DNA of 64,000 nucleotides from an uncultured Bacteroidales bacterium (GTDB lineage: Bacteria; Bacteroidota; Bacteroidia; Bacteroidales; FEN-979). The DNA lies in the NCBI GenBank assembly GCA_903916595.1, contig CAIWXI010000031.1, positions 1-64,000 on the forward strand, read 5' to 3'. Below, piece after piece: positions 53,524 to 63,202 of this stretch. The notes beneath the pieces were generated by a model. The model had not been told where the DNA came from and did not search any database. It worked only from the letters and a program-made list of their open reading frames with translations. Both the position numbers and the translations under genes were made by a program. Numbering within the stretch: position 1 is the stretch's first letter; each line of letters starts with the position of its first letter.

Positions 53524-56500
53524 TTAGAAGGCTAAGTTCAGACCAACGGTATAACTTTTTGTGCCAGGCATGTTGAAATAGTCTATGCCCTGTGCATTGG
53601 AAGCACCCAGAAGGTTGGTTTCAGGATCGATACCCTGGTATTTTGTAAGTACCCAGAGGTTGGTTCCCGTGAAGTATACACTGAGGCCCTTGATGAAGGT
53701 CTTCTTCAGCAGTTTGGTAAAGTTGTACGATAATGAAACAGTACGTAAACGAACCCAGCCTGAATTTTCAACATAATCAACCATTGGTCCGGTGAATCCG
53801 CTGCCTACATTCTGTGTTCTCCAGTAATAGTCAAGTTTTACCTGTTTGGTGTTTACCTGTCCTAATGTATTTACACCAGCGAAAGTGTACCATTCATCGC
53901 GGCTGGCTGTTCCCTGTGAAGTTCCGAAATAATCCAGAGCGCCACGGGTACCGTTCCACATCTGTCCACCGTACTTGATGTCGAACAACAGATACAGGCT
54001 CAGGTCCTTCCACCTGAGGTTGGTTCCAACACCGGCAGTCCATTTCGGGTCAACGTTACCCAGAGCTGTCATATTGTCTTTCATAATAGGATAACCGTCA
54101 TCGCCGATCACCATATTGCCCTGAGAATCCCTTACCCAGTCATACCCGTAAATGGTACGGTAAGGCTGGCCGGCGAAAGCATCGATTTCAGATCCTTCAA
54201 AACCGCCAAGGAACACATTGTTAATACCCGGTGCAAGAGCATCCACATTATTTTTAATCTGTGACCAGTTTACAATGATGTCCCAGGTCCAGTTCTTTGA
54301 TTTGATGGGAACCACATCGAGGGTCACTTCATGACCATAAGTAGTCATGGATGCTGCGTTCATTACAGTAGATGAAAAACCGGTTGTTGCAGCGATAGGA
54401 ACAGAAAGGATAAGATCCTGACCTTTGTTGTTGAAGAAAGTGTATGATAATCCAACCCTGTTCTGGTAGAACTTAAGGTCGGTTCCTACTTCAAAGGTCT
54501 TGGTCTTTTCGGGTTTTAACTGGTTATTTCCGAGGTTATTACTTAAGGCAAACGCATTGTTGCCGTTCCAGGGGAAAGAGAGGCCGGTTGTCCAGCCATC
54601 AAGTACGCCAGGAGTATTATAATAGGTGATGGTGCTGTAAGGTGGAGCATCCTTCGCCACGATTGCATAAGAAATCCTGATCTTCCCGTAAGGCAGTACT
54701 TTATTGTCTTTCAGGCCCGGAAGTTCTGTGAAGATCCAGCCCAAACCAACAGAAGGATAGAAGAATGAGTTCTTTCCCTGTGGCAGTGTGGTTGTCCAAT
54801 CGTTACGGCCGGTAAGGTTCAGATACAGCATGTTTTTCCATGACAACTGCAGGTCACCGTAAAATGCGGCTCTTCTGACCTCTGAAGTTACGGTATAGGC
54901 ACTAATGGTGGTACCGTTATTCAGATTGTAATATTCGGGAATGACCATACCGTTTGCACTGGCCTGGAGTCCTTTATAATACTGTTGGGTCATGTTTTGA
55001 CCAAGCAGGAGTTTCAGATTGAAATCCTTGGCAAAGTCTTTATCTATATTGATCATGAGGTCAGAGTTCATATCTTTGCTGGTCTCCTGTCCGTCTCTGT
55101 TCCAGCCATCGGGATAAGCAGCACTTGAGAACATGCTCATCTGGTCGTTCCATCTGCGGCCCCACCAGTCAACACCAAGTCGGTAAGTGACTGATAACCA
55201 TTTTAATGCATAATAATCGATCTGTACATTCCCGATAAGGCGGTTGACCTGGTCGGAGTATTTGTTTTTGTTAGCAGTAAAATATGGGTTGTCATAACCA
55301 CGGCCATGACGATAACTTCTCTGGATTGTTCCATTTTGCTCGGTGGGTAGTATATAACCTGCCGCATTGTCGAAAGTAGATGGAGTCCTGAGCAGACCAA
55401 GCATCACGCCCGATGTGTTGGATCCCTGCTGAATACGGTCACCGCCGGTGATCATATAATTGGCTGATCCGCTTAGTTTTACTTTCTCGCCGAGTTTCGT
55501 ATCGCCGGTAATTTTAAAAGTGTTCCTGCGGAACTTATTGTTCGGAACAACACCTTTTGACTGATTGTCGGAGAAACTGAAATAGAAGGTCGACACATCG
55601 GTACCTCCCGAGAGAGAAATGGAATTGTTTGTGGTCACGCCGGTCTGAAAGAAGTCATACGGGTTGTATGTCTGGGCAGGTCCTGTCTTGGATAATGAAC
55701 TACTGTTTGGTACGAGGCTGCCTGCCGGATCGAAATTTTTCCAGGTGTTCCATACTGAAGGATCCTGGGATAATGACATGCCGCTGACTCTCGGTCCCCA
55801 TGTAAGCCTGTCTCCTGAGAACCATTCAGCGGAGTTTGCTGAATCTCCGGTCCAATGTCCCTGAGTGTATTGATTCTGCAGTTTTGGGAGTGCACTTACT
55901 TTGTCGAACTGGACATAGGTATTAAAATTCACGGTGATTTTCTTTCCCGGACTGGATTTTCCTTTCTTTGTGGTGATCACAATAGCCCCGGATGCTGCGC
56001 GCAAACCATAAAGAGCCGTTGCGGCACCGCCTTTAAGGATGTTCATTGATTCGATATCATCGGGACTGATGTCGATATTACGGTTTGATGTTGCAACACC
56101 GTCTACACCGTAAATACCACCACTTTCACTACCGGAGATGGGGATACCGTCTACAATATACAGAGGCTGGTTGTTCAGGTTGATTGACTGAACTCCGCGT
56201 ATCTGAACATAGGTGGCTCCACCAGCCACACCGGCCGCGTTGATAATCTGAACGTCGGAAACTTTACCCTGAAGCGCATTTACAGCATCGGTACGGGAAG
56301 CTTTCATGATTTCATCCGATCCGACTTCCTGCACAGAATAGGAAAGAGCTTTCGTTTCCCTGGGGATACCGATGGCTGTAACCACAACCTCATCCATGTT
56401 CATGATGTCATCTTGCATCACAAGATCCAGAGTGGTTGAGGTTCCGATTGGTACCTCCACTGTTTTCATTCCAACATAGGAAAAGGTAATACTCGTATAC

Positions 56501-56703
56501 TTGGTTGGCACTGCAAGAACATACTTGCCATCCAGACCAGTATTGGTACCAATAGTGGTACCAGGCACCACAACAGTCACTCCCGGTATCGGCTGTTTGT
56601 CCTCTGAAGAGGTAACCGTCCCGGAGATGACGCGTGTTTGAGCAAATACTCCCTGCAGGCCTGCCATTAGCAGTAAAGCAAGGATCAGCGTAAATTTTCT
56701 CAT
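53524..56703 (-). CDS. SusC/RagA-family TonB-linked outer-membrane protein
   Basis: A 1059-residue receptor: signal peptide, carboxypeptidase-like domain (SGTVTSSEDKQPIPGVTVVV), plug with the SusC hallmark (VQIRGVQSINLNNQPLYIVDG, NILKGGAATALYGLRAASGAI), barrel, and terminal strand YTVGLNLAF. It imports oligosaccharides or peptides captured by SusD. No ECF sigma/anti-sigma pair or hybrid sensor lies nearby. The 162-nt upstream gap shows no clear promoter box. Confidence 0.95.
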   Translation of the reverse strand: MRKFTLILALLLMAGLQGVFAQTRVISGTVTSSEDKQPIPGVTVVVPGTTIGTNTGLDGKYVLAVPTKYTSITFSYVGMKTVEVPIGTSTTLDLVMQDDIMNMDEVVVTAIGIPRETKALSYSVQEVGSDEIMKASRTDAVNALQGKVSDVQIINAAGVAGGATYVQIRGVQSINLNNQPLYIVDGIPISGSESGGIYGVDGVATSNRNIDISPDDIESMNILKGGAATALYGLRAASGAIVITTKKGKSSPGKKITVNFNTYVQFDKVSALPKLQNQYTQGHWTGDSANSAEWFSGDRLTWGPRVSGMSLSQDPSVWNTWKNFDPAGSLVPNSSSLSKTGPAQTYNPYDFFQTGVTTNNSISLSGGTDVSTFYFSFSDNQSKGVVPNNKFRRNTFKITGDTKLGEKVKLSGSANYMITGGDRIQQGSNTSGVMLGLLRTPSTFDNAAGYILPTEQNGTIQRSYRHGRGYDNPYFTANKNKYSDQVNRLIGNVQIDYYALKWLSVTYRLGVDWWGRRWNDQMSMFSSAAYPDGWNRDGQETSKDMNSDLMINIDKDFAKDFNLKLLLGQNMTQQYYKGLQASANGMVIPEYYNLNNGTTISAYTVTSEVRRAAFYGDLQLSWKNMLYLNLTGRNDWTTTLPQGKNSFFYPSVGLGWIFTELPGLKDNKVLPYGKIRISYAIVAKDAPPYSTITYYNTPGVLDGWTTGLSFPWNGNNAFALSNNLGNNQLKPEKTKTFEVGTDLKFYQNRVGLSYTFFNNKGQDLILSVPIAATTGFSSTVMNAASMTTYGHEVTLDVVPIKSKNWTWDIIVNWSQIKNNVDALAPGINNVFLGGFEGSEIDAFAGQPYRTIYGYDWVRDSQGNMVIGDDGYPIMKDNMTALGNVDPKWTAGVGTNLRWKDLSLYLLFDIKYGGQMWNGTRGALDYFGTSQGTASRDEWYTFAGVNTLGQVNTKQVKLDYYWRTQNVGSGFTGPMVDYVENSGWVRLRTVSLSYNFTKLLKKTFIKGLSVYFTGTNLWVLTKYQGIDPETNLLGASNAQGIDYFNMPGTKSYTVGLNLAF

Positions 56704-56865
56704 AACCGTTGATTTTTGTTAGTAATTGTGTGAATAATCAGTGACATTTATTGCTTGGGATTATTAAATGCAGAGTTTAATTACTAGTATTGAGTTGGCA
56801 AGTTTACTACATTGTCAGGGCAATAACAAATAAAAAACAAAAAAAATATAAAAAAAAATCAACTG

Positions 56866-57270
56866 CTAACGGAATCGTCTGAAATACAACCCAAATAATA
56901 TCAACATGCCGAAAATAATGCCAGTTCCAATGAAGGAAATCCCAGGGCGGAATAACTGAAAAGAGGCAAGAATCAGAGAGGAAACTCCAAATATATAATA
57001 TCCGTACTTACGCATCTTTAACATAACAATGATGCCGGAAAAGGCCAGGATAAAAAGAACAGAAGAAAATCCCATGAAAAGCATAACCCCCGTCTTTGAA
57101 TATTGGCTAACCGGGGTATACAGGTTGATTGCATCGGTGACCCATCCTGAGTAAAAAAAACCTGCAATGAACAGCAGGGCATAAATTAAGAAATATACCA
57201 GGCCAAAGACGCAGAGTAATTCAAAGAAAAACGGACGTTTTCGGGTGGGCAGGGGTGAGGGAGCTTTCAT
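56866..57270 (-). CDS. Small membrane protein
   Basis: A 134-residue protein with about four membrane helices (LLCVFGLVYFLIYALLFIAGF, GVMLFMGFSSVLFILAFSGIIV, YYIFGVSSLILASFQLF, FIGTGIIFGMLILFGLYF) and a basic end. Family not recognised. It has the same layout as the upstream neighbour (57310), so the two may be distant paralogues. The octamer array lies directly before its ATG. Confidence 0.72.
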   Translation of the reverse strand: MKAPSPLPTRKRPFFFELLCVFGLVYFLIYALLFIAGFFYSGWVTDAINLYTPVSQYSKTGVMLFMGFSSVLFILAFSGIIVMLKMRKYGYYIFGVSSLILASFQLFRPGISFIGTGIIFGMLILFGLYFRRFR

Positions 57271-57309
57271 GAAAAAATGGTGAAATGGTGAAATGGCGAA
57301 ATGAATAGA
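57271..57309. repeat. Octamer array (GGTGAAAT)n
   Basis: About three GGTGAAAT-type units (one GGCGAAAT variant) fill the 39-nt gap between two membrane-protein genes, from the stop of one to the ATG of the next. Confidence 0.8.
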
Positions 57310-57759
57310 TCATTTCATGATTTTAAGGTTTGTAGAATATAAAAGTACAAACGTTCCCGACAGGATAATATCAAATATAGAAGGGCCTGGAAGCTGGAAA
57401 AAATACATGGGAGAAAGGATCAGTAGAATTTGCGCTATAGCATAAACGTGGAACCCGTTTTTTTTCAGGCTCCACATCAAAAAGGCCCCGGCAACGGAGA
57501 TACCATATAAAACTGCATTTACATAAAAAAATAAAGGCCTGCCTTCGGTGATCATTTCTAGTCCGGGTAGTTTGAATTTTTCAGCAAATTCAGTAGCGAT
57601 ACTTACAAATTGATCAAAAAAAGCGCCAACGAAGATGCTGGAAATAAACGTAAGCAGGCCGTTGATAAAGGTAAGAATGCAAAGAACCGTCAGCAGGTTT
57701 GGCCTGGCCAAAGGCGTTTGCCCCGGAGCGGATTCAGGCGCAATGATTTCGTCTTCCAT
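57310..57759 (-). CDS. Small membrane protein
   Basis: A 149-residue protein with a soluble Pro/Glu start and about four membrane helices (LLTVLCILTFINGLLTFISSIF, FYVNAVLYGISVAGAFLMW, YAIAQILLILSPMYFF, IILSGTFVLLYS). Family not recognised. Same strand and similar layout as the following gene at 56866. Confidence 0.72.
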   Translation of the reverse strand: MEDEIIAPESAPGQTPLARPNLLTVLCILTFINGLLTFISSIFVGAFFDQFVSIATEFAEKFKLPGLEMITEGRPLFFYVNAVLYGISVAGAFLMWSLKKNGFHVYAIAQILLILSPMYFFQLPGPSIFDIILSGTFVLLYSTNLKIMK

Positions 57760-57777
57760 AAAAATTTAGTCTGTTTG

Positions 57778-57807
57778 AAAGGGGTGAAAGTTCCCTTTCA
57801 CCCCTTT
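57778..57807 (-). terminator. Hairpin, terminator-like
   Basis: Perfect 13-bp arms, AAAGGGGTGAAAG and CTTTCACCCCTTT, with a 4-nt loop lie 16 nt after the ammonia-lyase stop. There is no good T tract on the minus strand, so termination would be weak or factor-assisted. Confidence 0.55.
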
Positions 57808-57822
57808 GTATAGTCACCGGGA

Positions 57823-59346
57823 TTATTCCAGGCTTCCGGCAATTTTTTCAACTTCATTCAGTATTTCGCAGGATTTCACCAGTTCCTTCATTTTATTATG
57901 GTCGGGATACAGGGGCCTGTCGATTTCAAGGAAATCGACATGTTTGCGGATCACTTCCTTTGCTTTTGTTGTGCCTTCGCCGAATTTCCAGTCACGGAAA
58001 TCAAGCGCCTGGGCTGCAGCCATGAATTCAATTCCAAGAATTCCATAAGCATTATCGAGAATCTGGAAATTCTTAAGGGCGGTATTCATCCCCATGGAAA
58101 CAAAATCTTCCTGGTCGGCAGCAGCGGGGATAGATTGTATTGAAGCCGGCATGGAAAGGATACGCTGTTCCACGATCTGCATATCGGCGGTATACTGACT
58201 GAGCATCATTCCAGAGAACATCCCGGCTCCTTTGGTAAGAAATGCAGGCAGCCCAACACTAAGTGCAGGATGATTCAGACGATTCATACGTCGTTCGCTC
58301 ATTACAGAAACCATGGTGATCACGTAACCCGCCATATCCATGGGTACCGAAACCGGAGATCCCTGGAAATTAGCTCCGGAGAGCTGCAGGTTTTCATCAG
58401 GAAAGAAAATAGGGTTATCGCCAACACCGTTAAGTTCAATTTCTACCTGAGAGCGTGCATAAGCAAGGGCATCGTGCGCGGCTCCGATCACCTGAGGTGT
58501 AGAGCGCATGGAGTAGGCATCCTGGACCTTGCATTTGACTTTAAGTTCAGCCAGGTCGCCTCCCTTCACACATTTCATGATCGATGCTGCAGAGCGGATG
58601 GCGCCTTTGAAACCACGGATCTCATGGAGTTTCGGGCTGTATGGGCGCATATTGGCCTTCATGGCTTCGAGTGACATGGAGGCAGCAATCTCAGCCTGTT
58701 TCAGCCAGTTGTTTGCATCGTACAGGTATAACGCGCTCATTGCGGTCATCACATTTGAACCATTGATGGTTGCAAGGCCGTCGCGGGCCTGCAAACCCGG
58801 AATCGGGATCCCTGCGAGTTCAAGAGCTTCTTTGCCATCATACATTGTGCCTTCAAAATATGCACGGCCCTCACCCATCATCAGCAGCGCGATCTGCGAC
58901 ATGGGAGCAAGATCACCACACGCTCCGACAGAGCCTTTCTGGCAAACAAAAGGTGTTACCCCTTTATTAAGCATATCTACCAGAGTTTGTGTGATTTCAA
59001 TCCGCACCCCGCTGTTACCATGGGCATGAACATTGATACGACCAAGCATGGCACCCCTCACCCAATCGATGGGCATAGCTTCGCCAATGCCGGCGGCATG
59101 GTTATACACCAGGTATTTCTGAAAATCCTTCACCTGGTCGTCGTTTAATACGACTTCCGAAAATTCACCGATGCCGGTATTCACGCCGTACATGATCTCG
59201 TGCGCCTCGATCTTACGCTCAAGCATGGCGCGGCATTTATTGATGCGTTCTACAGCCTGACTGTCAAGCTGAACTTTTTCTCCGTGCCGGGCAACACGTA
59301 CAATGTCTTCAATAGTAAGCCCGGAACCTTTTATAATTAGTGTCAT
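57823..59346 (-). CDS. Histidine ammonia-lyase family MIO enzyme with Cys in the cofactor triplet
   Basis: A 507-residue HAL/PAL/TAL-family protein (YGVNTGIGEFSEV with the catalytic Tyr, YNHAAGIGEA, QDAYSMRSTPQV, QEDFVSMG). The MIO cofactor normally forms from Ala-Ser-Gly; here residues 142-144 are Ala-Cys-Gly in GSVGACGDLAP, codons GCG TGT GGT. Position 143 equals Ser143 of Pseudomonas putida HutH, whose Cys mutant is known to remain active. The HAL motif NQEDHVSM is ADQEDFVSM here, so the amino-acid substrate (His, Phe or Tyr) and lyase versus mutase activity are open. No other hut gene is adjacent. Confidence 0.88.
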   Translation of the reverse strand: MTLIIKGSGLTIEDIVRVARHGEKVQLDSQAVERINKCRAMLERKIEAHEIMYGVNTGIGEFSEVVLNDDQVKDFQKYLVYNHAAGIGEAMPIDWVRGAMLGRINVHAHGNSGVRIEITQTLVDMLNKGVTPFVCQKGSVGACGDLAPMSQIALLMMGEGRAYFEGTMYDGKEALELAGIPIPGLQARDGLATINGSNVMTAMSALYLYDANNWLKQAEIAASMSLEAMKANMRPYSPKLHEIRGFKGAIRSAASIMKCVKGGDLAELKVKCKVQDAYSMRSTPQVIGAAHDALAYARSQVEIELNGVGDNPIFFPDENLQLSGANFQGSPVSVPMDMAGYVITMVSVMSERRMNRLNHPALSVGLPAFLTKGAGMFSGMMLSQYTADMQIVEQRILSMPASIQSIPAAADQEDFVSMGMNTALKNFQILDNAYGILGIEFMAAAQALDFRDWKFGEGTTKAKEVIRKHVDFLEIDRPLYPDHNKMKELVKSCEILNEVEKIAGSLE

Positions 59347-59399
59347 GAGTTTGATCTTTTAAGAGTGAGAGTAAAAACGAAATTTATTAATTGCTAATC

Positions 59400-59552
59400 A
59401 GATGGCAGATGGCTGATGTCTGATGTCTGATGTCTGATGGCAGTCATTACTCTGCTCCAACCACCCATGAACGGGCCCCTAAAATCGAAATTCTGAATGT
59501 TTTTTTCACCATTTCACCATTTCACCATTTCACCATTTCACCATTTCGCTAC
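59400..59552. repeat. Two word arrays: TGATGTC-type and (TTTCACCA)n
   Basis: Between the ammonia-lyase start and the hisS stop, 59400-59445 holds 7-nt CTGATGT words and 59507-59550 holds five TTTCACCA octamers directly against the hisS stop. About 60 nt of ordinary sequence separates them. Confidence 0.88.
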
Positions 59553-60938
59553 TTATTTCAGACTGCGGATGAATTCTTCCCGGCTTATCCGGCTTTGTTC
59601 CCCGCTGCTCATATCCTTTACCGTGACCATTCCACTTTCCATCTCATCCTTGCCGATTAAAGCTACCAGGGGAATTTGTTTGCGGTTAGCATATTCCATT
59701 TGTTTCTTAAGTTTTACTGCATCCGGGTATATTTCCGATGGGATCCCCTGCTGTCGGATCAGGCTCAGCAGATGCAGCGCTGACTTTTCTTCCTCAGCGC
59801 CGAAGTTAGCAAATAAAACCCTTGTAGTATGCTGGATGGTTGCGGGAAATTTGTTCAGTTCGTTCATCACATCATAAATCCGGTCAGCGCCAAATGAGAC
59901 ACCAACGCCGGAAACTCCCGGTAATCCGAATATCCCTGTAAGATCGTCGTAACGGCCACCCCCGCAAATACTGCCCATCACCAGCTCATTGGCCTTGACT
60001 TCAATGATAGAGCCGGTATAATAATTCAGGCCGCGCGCAAGTCGTACATCAAAATTCCATTTGTTGCTGAGATTCATCTCTTTAAGCAGACTACAAAGAT
60101 GTTTCAGCTCCTCAAGGCCTTTTCGGCCTGTTTCCGAATTCTTTAAAACACCTTCCAGTATATCAATCTTTTCGCCTATCTTTCCCTCCATAAGAAGTAC
60201 CGGCTGCAAGGCAGCTATTGCATCGTCGGCAAGGCCTTTTTCCTTCAGCTCCAGGCACACTTTCTCCAGACCGATCTTATCGAGTTTGTCAATGGCAACC
60301 GTGATATCTGTGAGCCGGTCAGGAGCGCCAATAGCCTCTGCAATACCTGCAAGTATTTTACGGTTATTGAACAAGGTCGTGGTCTCGATGCCAAGACGCG
60401 AAAATACCTCGTCAATGATCTGGAAAAGTTCAACTTCATTAAGTAATGACTGACTTCCGATAACATCCACGTCACACTGAAAAAATTCCCGGTAACGTCC
60501 CTTTTGTGGCCGGTCGGCCCTCCATACAGGTTGAATCTGGTAACGTTTGAAAGGAAAGACCAATTCGTTCTGATGCTGTACCACGAAGCGGGCAAAGGGA
60601 ACCGTAAGGTCGTAACGAAGGCCTTTTTCGGCTATGTGGCGCGTCAGAGCATTGGTATCAGATATCTGATATCTGCTATCTGCTATCTGATATCTGATCT
60701 CTGTCATCCCTTCTAAGTAATTACCGGAATTCAGGATTTTAAACAGCAGCTTATCTCCTTCTTCCCCGTATTTTCCCATCAGGGTAGAGAGGTTTTCCAT
60801 CGCGGGGGTTTCGATAGGCAGGTAGCCGAAAACCTCAAATACCGACCGGATCGTATTAAAGATGTAGTTCCGCCTTACCATTTCAGACGGAGTAAAATCC
60901 CGGGTTCCCTTAGGTATGGAAGGTTTTTGTACAGACAT
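59553..60938 (-). CDS. hisS: Histidyl-tRNA synthetase
   Basis: A 461-residue class II synthetase: KGTRDFTP, motif 2 ([19 protein letters not shown]), the HisA motif region ([14 protein letters not shown]), [11 protein letters not shown], and the C-terminal anticodon-binding domain. It charges tRNA-His. Residues about 81-96 ([16 protein letters not shown]) are encoded by ATCTGAT/ATCTGCT words in frame, within the linker between ILNSGNYL and [13 protein letters not shown] that varies in length in this phylum. A -7 box lies 16 nt upstream. Confidence 0.96.
   Translation of the reverse strand: MSVQKPSIPKGTRDFTPSEMVRRNYIFNTIRSVFEVFGYLPIETPAMENLSTLMGKYGEEGDKLLFKILNSGNYLEGMTEIRYQIADSRYQISDTNALTRHIAEKGLRYDLTVPFARFVVQHQNELVFPFKRYQIQPVWRADRPQKGRYREFFQCDVDVIGSQSLLNEVELFQIIDEVFSRLGIETTTLFNNRKILAGIAEAIGAPDRLTDITVAIDKLDKIGLEKVCLELKEKGLADDAIAALQPVLLMEGKIGEKIDILEGVLKNSETGRKGLEELKHLCSLLKEMNLSNKWNFDVRLARGLNYYTGSIIEVKANELVMGSICGGGRYDDLTGIFGLPGVSGVGVSFGADRIYDVMNELNKFPATIQHTTRVLFANFGAEEEKSALHLLSLIRQQGIPSEIYPDAVKLKKQMEYANRKQIPLVALIGKDEMESGMVTVKDMSSGEQSRISREEFIRSLK
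60651..60707. repeat. Heptanucleotide words (ATCTGAT/ATCTGCT) inside hisS
   Basis: Five 7-nt units ATCTGAT, ATCTGCT, ATCTGCT, ATCTGAT, ATCTGAT plus flanking fragments lie inside the hisS frame. They match words of the array just upstream of hisS (60970-61046). Confidence 0.85.
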
Positions 60939-60953
60939 TCAATGGGGTTTGTG

Positions 60954-60961
60954 CAAAGATA
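60954..60961 (-). promoter_or_regulatory. -7 promoter box (TATCTTTG)
   Basis: A TAnnTTTG match 16 nt before the hisS ATG on the minus strand. The -33 region is at the edge of the ATCTG-word array. Confidence 0.6.
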
Positions 60962-60969
60962 GGAAAAAA

Positions 60970-61046
60970 CGGATATCTGTCATCTGACATCTGACATCCG
61001 CTATCTGCCATCCGCCATCAGATATCAGTCATCCGCCATCTGTAAT
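60970..61046. repeat. ATCTGYC/ATCCGCC word array overlapping the cupin 3' end
   Basis: About ten 7-nt words (ATCTGTC, ATCTGAC, ATCCGCT, ATCTGCC, ATCCGCC, ATCAGAT) run from the hisS promoter into the last five codons and stop of the cupin gene. Confidence 0.85.
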
Positions 61047-61505
61047 GCCATTCACGAGTTTCTCCAGATATGGCAAAGCATCGGGAGATCCTTCGACAGG
61101 CGCCCATGCTGCGAAATCTTTATCGCTGACCGGGCTGTAGGGACCATCTTTTACCTCATAAGCCACAGTACCTGTTTCAAGGGAAACTATAGTATGAAAT
61201 GTTTTCTCGGGGATTTCTGCACCGAAAACCCCGTTTAGCGGATCCAGGATGATATGATCAGCGATATTTCCCGATTCGTCGAACTCCACTACAAGAATAC
61301 GCCCCCTCAAGGCAAAGAAGACTTCCCGTTTGTCGGGATCCTCATGTTTATGGGGTCGCACATAACTCATTGGTTCCATGGCATTCAGGAGCCGCTGCAG
61401 GGTGTCGGAGTATTCCTTGTGGAAATTGTAGTTCTTACGCCGGCGGGGAGTGGACTTCGCCTCGTTACTTACCGAGTCGAGAAGATTCTTGTCGATACGA
61501 ACCAT
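61029..61505 (-). CDS. WbuC-family cupin protein
   Basis: A 158-residue cupin (YVRPHKHEDPDKREVFFALRG, FGAEIPEKTFHTIVSLETG, then YSPVSDKDFAAWAP). The two His plus Glu pattern suits metal binding. WbuC proteins are found in O-antigen clusters but lack a proven reaction. Both ends touch ATCTG-word arrays: the last residues ITDGG and the TGA come from one array, and 61506-61527 upstream of the ATG is the other. Confidence 0.88.
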   Translation of the reverse strand: MVRIDKNLLDSVSNEAKSTPRRRKNYNFHKEYSDTLQRLLNAMEPMSYVRPHKHEDPDKREVFFALRGRILVVEFDESGNIADHIILDPLNGVFGAEIPEKTFHTIVSLETGTVAYEVKDGPYSPVSDKDFAAWAPVEGSPDALPYLEKLVNGITDGG

Positions 61506-61527
61506 AGCAGATGGCAGATATCAGATT
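61506..61527. repeat. Short ATCTG-word array between ettA and the cupin gene
   Basis: Three 7-nt words (on the minus strand ATCTGAT, ATCTGCC, ATCTGCT) fill the gap from the ettA TAA to the cupin ATG. Confidence 0.7.
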
Positions 61528-63202
61528 AAACTTTGAGTTTCTTGTATTTTATACGTTTCGGTCCTTCATCACCGAGTCGTTTCTTCTTGTTTTCTTCATA
61601 ATCGGAATAAGAGCCTTCGAAGAAATACACCTGGGAATTTCCTTCGAAAGCAAGGATATGAGTAGCCACACGGTCGAGGAACCAGCGGTCGTGCGAGATT
61701 ATCACAGCACAGCCTGCAAAGTTGTCAAGACCTTCCTCCAGGGCCCGAAGCGTGTTCACGTCGATGTCGTTGGTCGGTTCATCAAGCAATAACACGTTGG
61801 CTTCTTCTTTCAGAGTGAGAGCAAGGTGAAGCCGGTTTCTTTCGCCACCTGAAAGCATTCCGCATTTTTTCTCCTGGTCGGCCCCGGTAAAATTAAACCG
61901 GGCAACATAAGCTCTGGCATTAATGAATCTTCCGCCAAGCTGAATGGTCTCACTGTCGTTGGAGATGACCTGGTACACGGTCTTTTCAGGGTCGATGGCG
62001 GTATGGGCCTGATCGACATACGCCAGTTTCACGGTATCGCCGATGCGGAAATCACCTTTTTCGGTTTTTTCGCTACCCATGATCAGCCTGAAAAGAGTGG
62101 TTTTTCCGGCACCGTTAGGACCGATTATCCCAACGATTCCTGCCGGGGGCAGGGCAAAAGTAAGGTTTTCGTAAAGTAGTTTATCTCCAAAGGATTTGGA
62201 AACCCCGTTGGCTTCTATTACCAGATTTCCAAGGCGGGGGCCATTGGGAATATATAATTCCAGACGCTCTTCCTTTTCCCTGACATCTTCGCTCAGCATT
62301 TTTTCATAAGCGCTCAGACGTGCTTTACCTTTGGCCTGGCGGGCTTTGGGCGACATACGTACCCAGTCCAGTTCTCGTTCGAGCGTCTTCCTGCGACGGC
62401 TTTCCTGTTTTTCTTCCATCGCAAGCCGCTTCGATTTCTGGTCGAGCCATGAGGAATAATTTCCCTGCCATGGTATGCCTTCGCCACGGTCAAGCTCAAG
62501 AATCCAGCCGGCAACGTTATCGAGGAAATAACGGTCGTGGGTGATAGCAATTACTGTGCCCTTGTATTGCTGCAGATGTTGCTCAAGCCATTGAATCGAT
62601 TCGGCATCAAGGTGGTTGGTAGGCTCATCGAGCAGAAGGATATCAGGCTCCTGAAGAAGGAGCCGGCATAAGGCAACCCTGCGGCGTTCACCTCCCGAGA
62701 GGACATTTACAGGCATGTTTTCTTCGGGACAGCGAAGGGCGTCCATGGCCCGCTGTAACCTGCTGTCGAGTTCCCATGCATTATGATGATCGAGCAGTTC
62801 GGTGAGTTCTCCCTGACGTTCGATAAGCTTATTCATCTCATCATCGCTCATGGGTTCGGCGAACTTCAGGTTAACTTCTTCGTATTCCTTAAGCAGGCTC
62901 ACCACTTCATGAACACCTTCTTCCACTACCTGGCGCACGGTCTTTGTCTCATCGATCAGGGGCTCCTGTTCAAGAATCCCCACCGAATAGCCCGGGGAGA
63001 ATACAACCTGGCCCTGGAACGATTTCTCGACACCCGCGATGATCTTCAGAAGTGTTGATTTTCCGGAGCCGTTCAAGCCTATGATGCCGATCTTGGCACC
63101 GTAAAAGAACGACAGGTAGATGTTCTTCAGTACTTGTTTATGGGGTGGAAATATCTTGCTGACACCCACCATCGAGAAAATTATTTTGTGATCGTCGGCC
63201 AT
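61526..63202 (-). CDS. ettA: Energy-dependent translational throttle protein EttA
   Basis: A 558-residue ABC-F protein with two ATPase domains: Walker A GLNGSGKSTLL and [11 protein letters not shown], signatures [16 protein letters not shown] and LSGGERNRLHLALTL, and a linker rich in Arg/Lys (VRMSPKARQAKGKARLSAYE). EttA binds the ribosomal E site and gates elongation according to ADP/ATP ratio. Length matches the family (about 555). Confidence 0.95.
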   Translation of the reverse strand: MADDHKIIFSMVGVSKIFPPHKQVLKNIYLSFFYGAKIGIIGLNGSGKSTLLKIIAGVEKSFQGQVVFSPGYSVGILEQEPLIDETKTVRQVVEEGVHEVVSLLKEYEEVNLKFAEPMSDDEMNKLIERQGELTELLDHHNAWELDSRLQRAMDALRCPEENMPVNVLSGGERRRVALCRLLLQEPDILLLDEPTNHLDAESIQWLEQHLQQYKGTVIAITHDRYFLDNVAGWILELDRGEGIPWQGNYSSWLDQKSKRLAMEEKQESRRRKTLERELDWVRMSPKARQAKGKARLSAYEKMLSEDVREKEERLELYIPNGPRLGNLVIEANGVSKSFGDKLLYENLTFALPPAGIVGIIGPNGAGKTTLFRLIMGSEKTEKGDFRIGDTVKLAYVDQAHTAIDPEKTVYQVISNDSETIQLGGRFINARAYVARFNFTGADQEKKCGMLSGGERNRLHLALTLKEEANVLLLDEPTNDIDVNTLRALEEGLDNFAGCAVIISHDRWFLDRVATHILAFEGNSQVYFFEGSYSDYEENKKKRLGDEGPKRIKYKKLKV

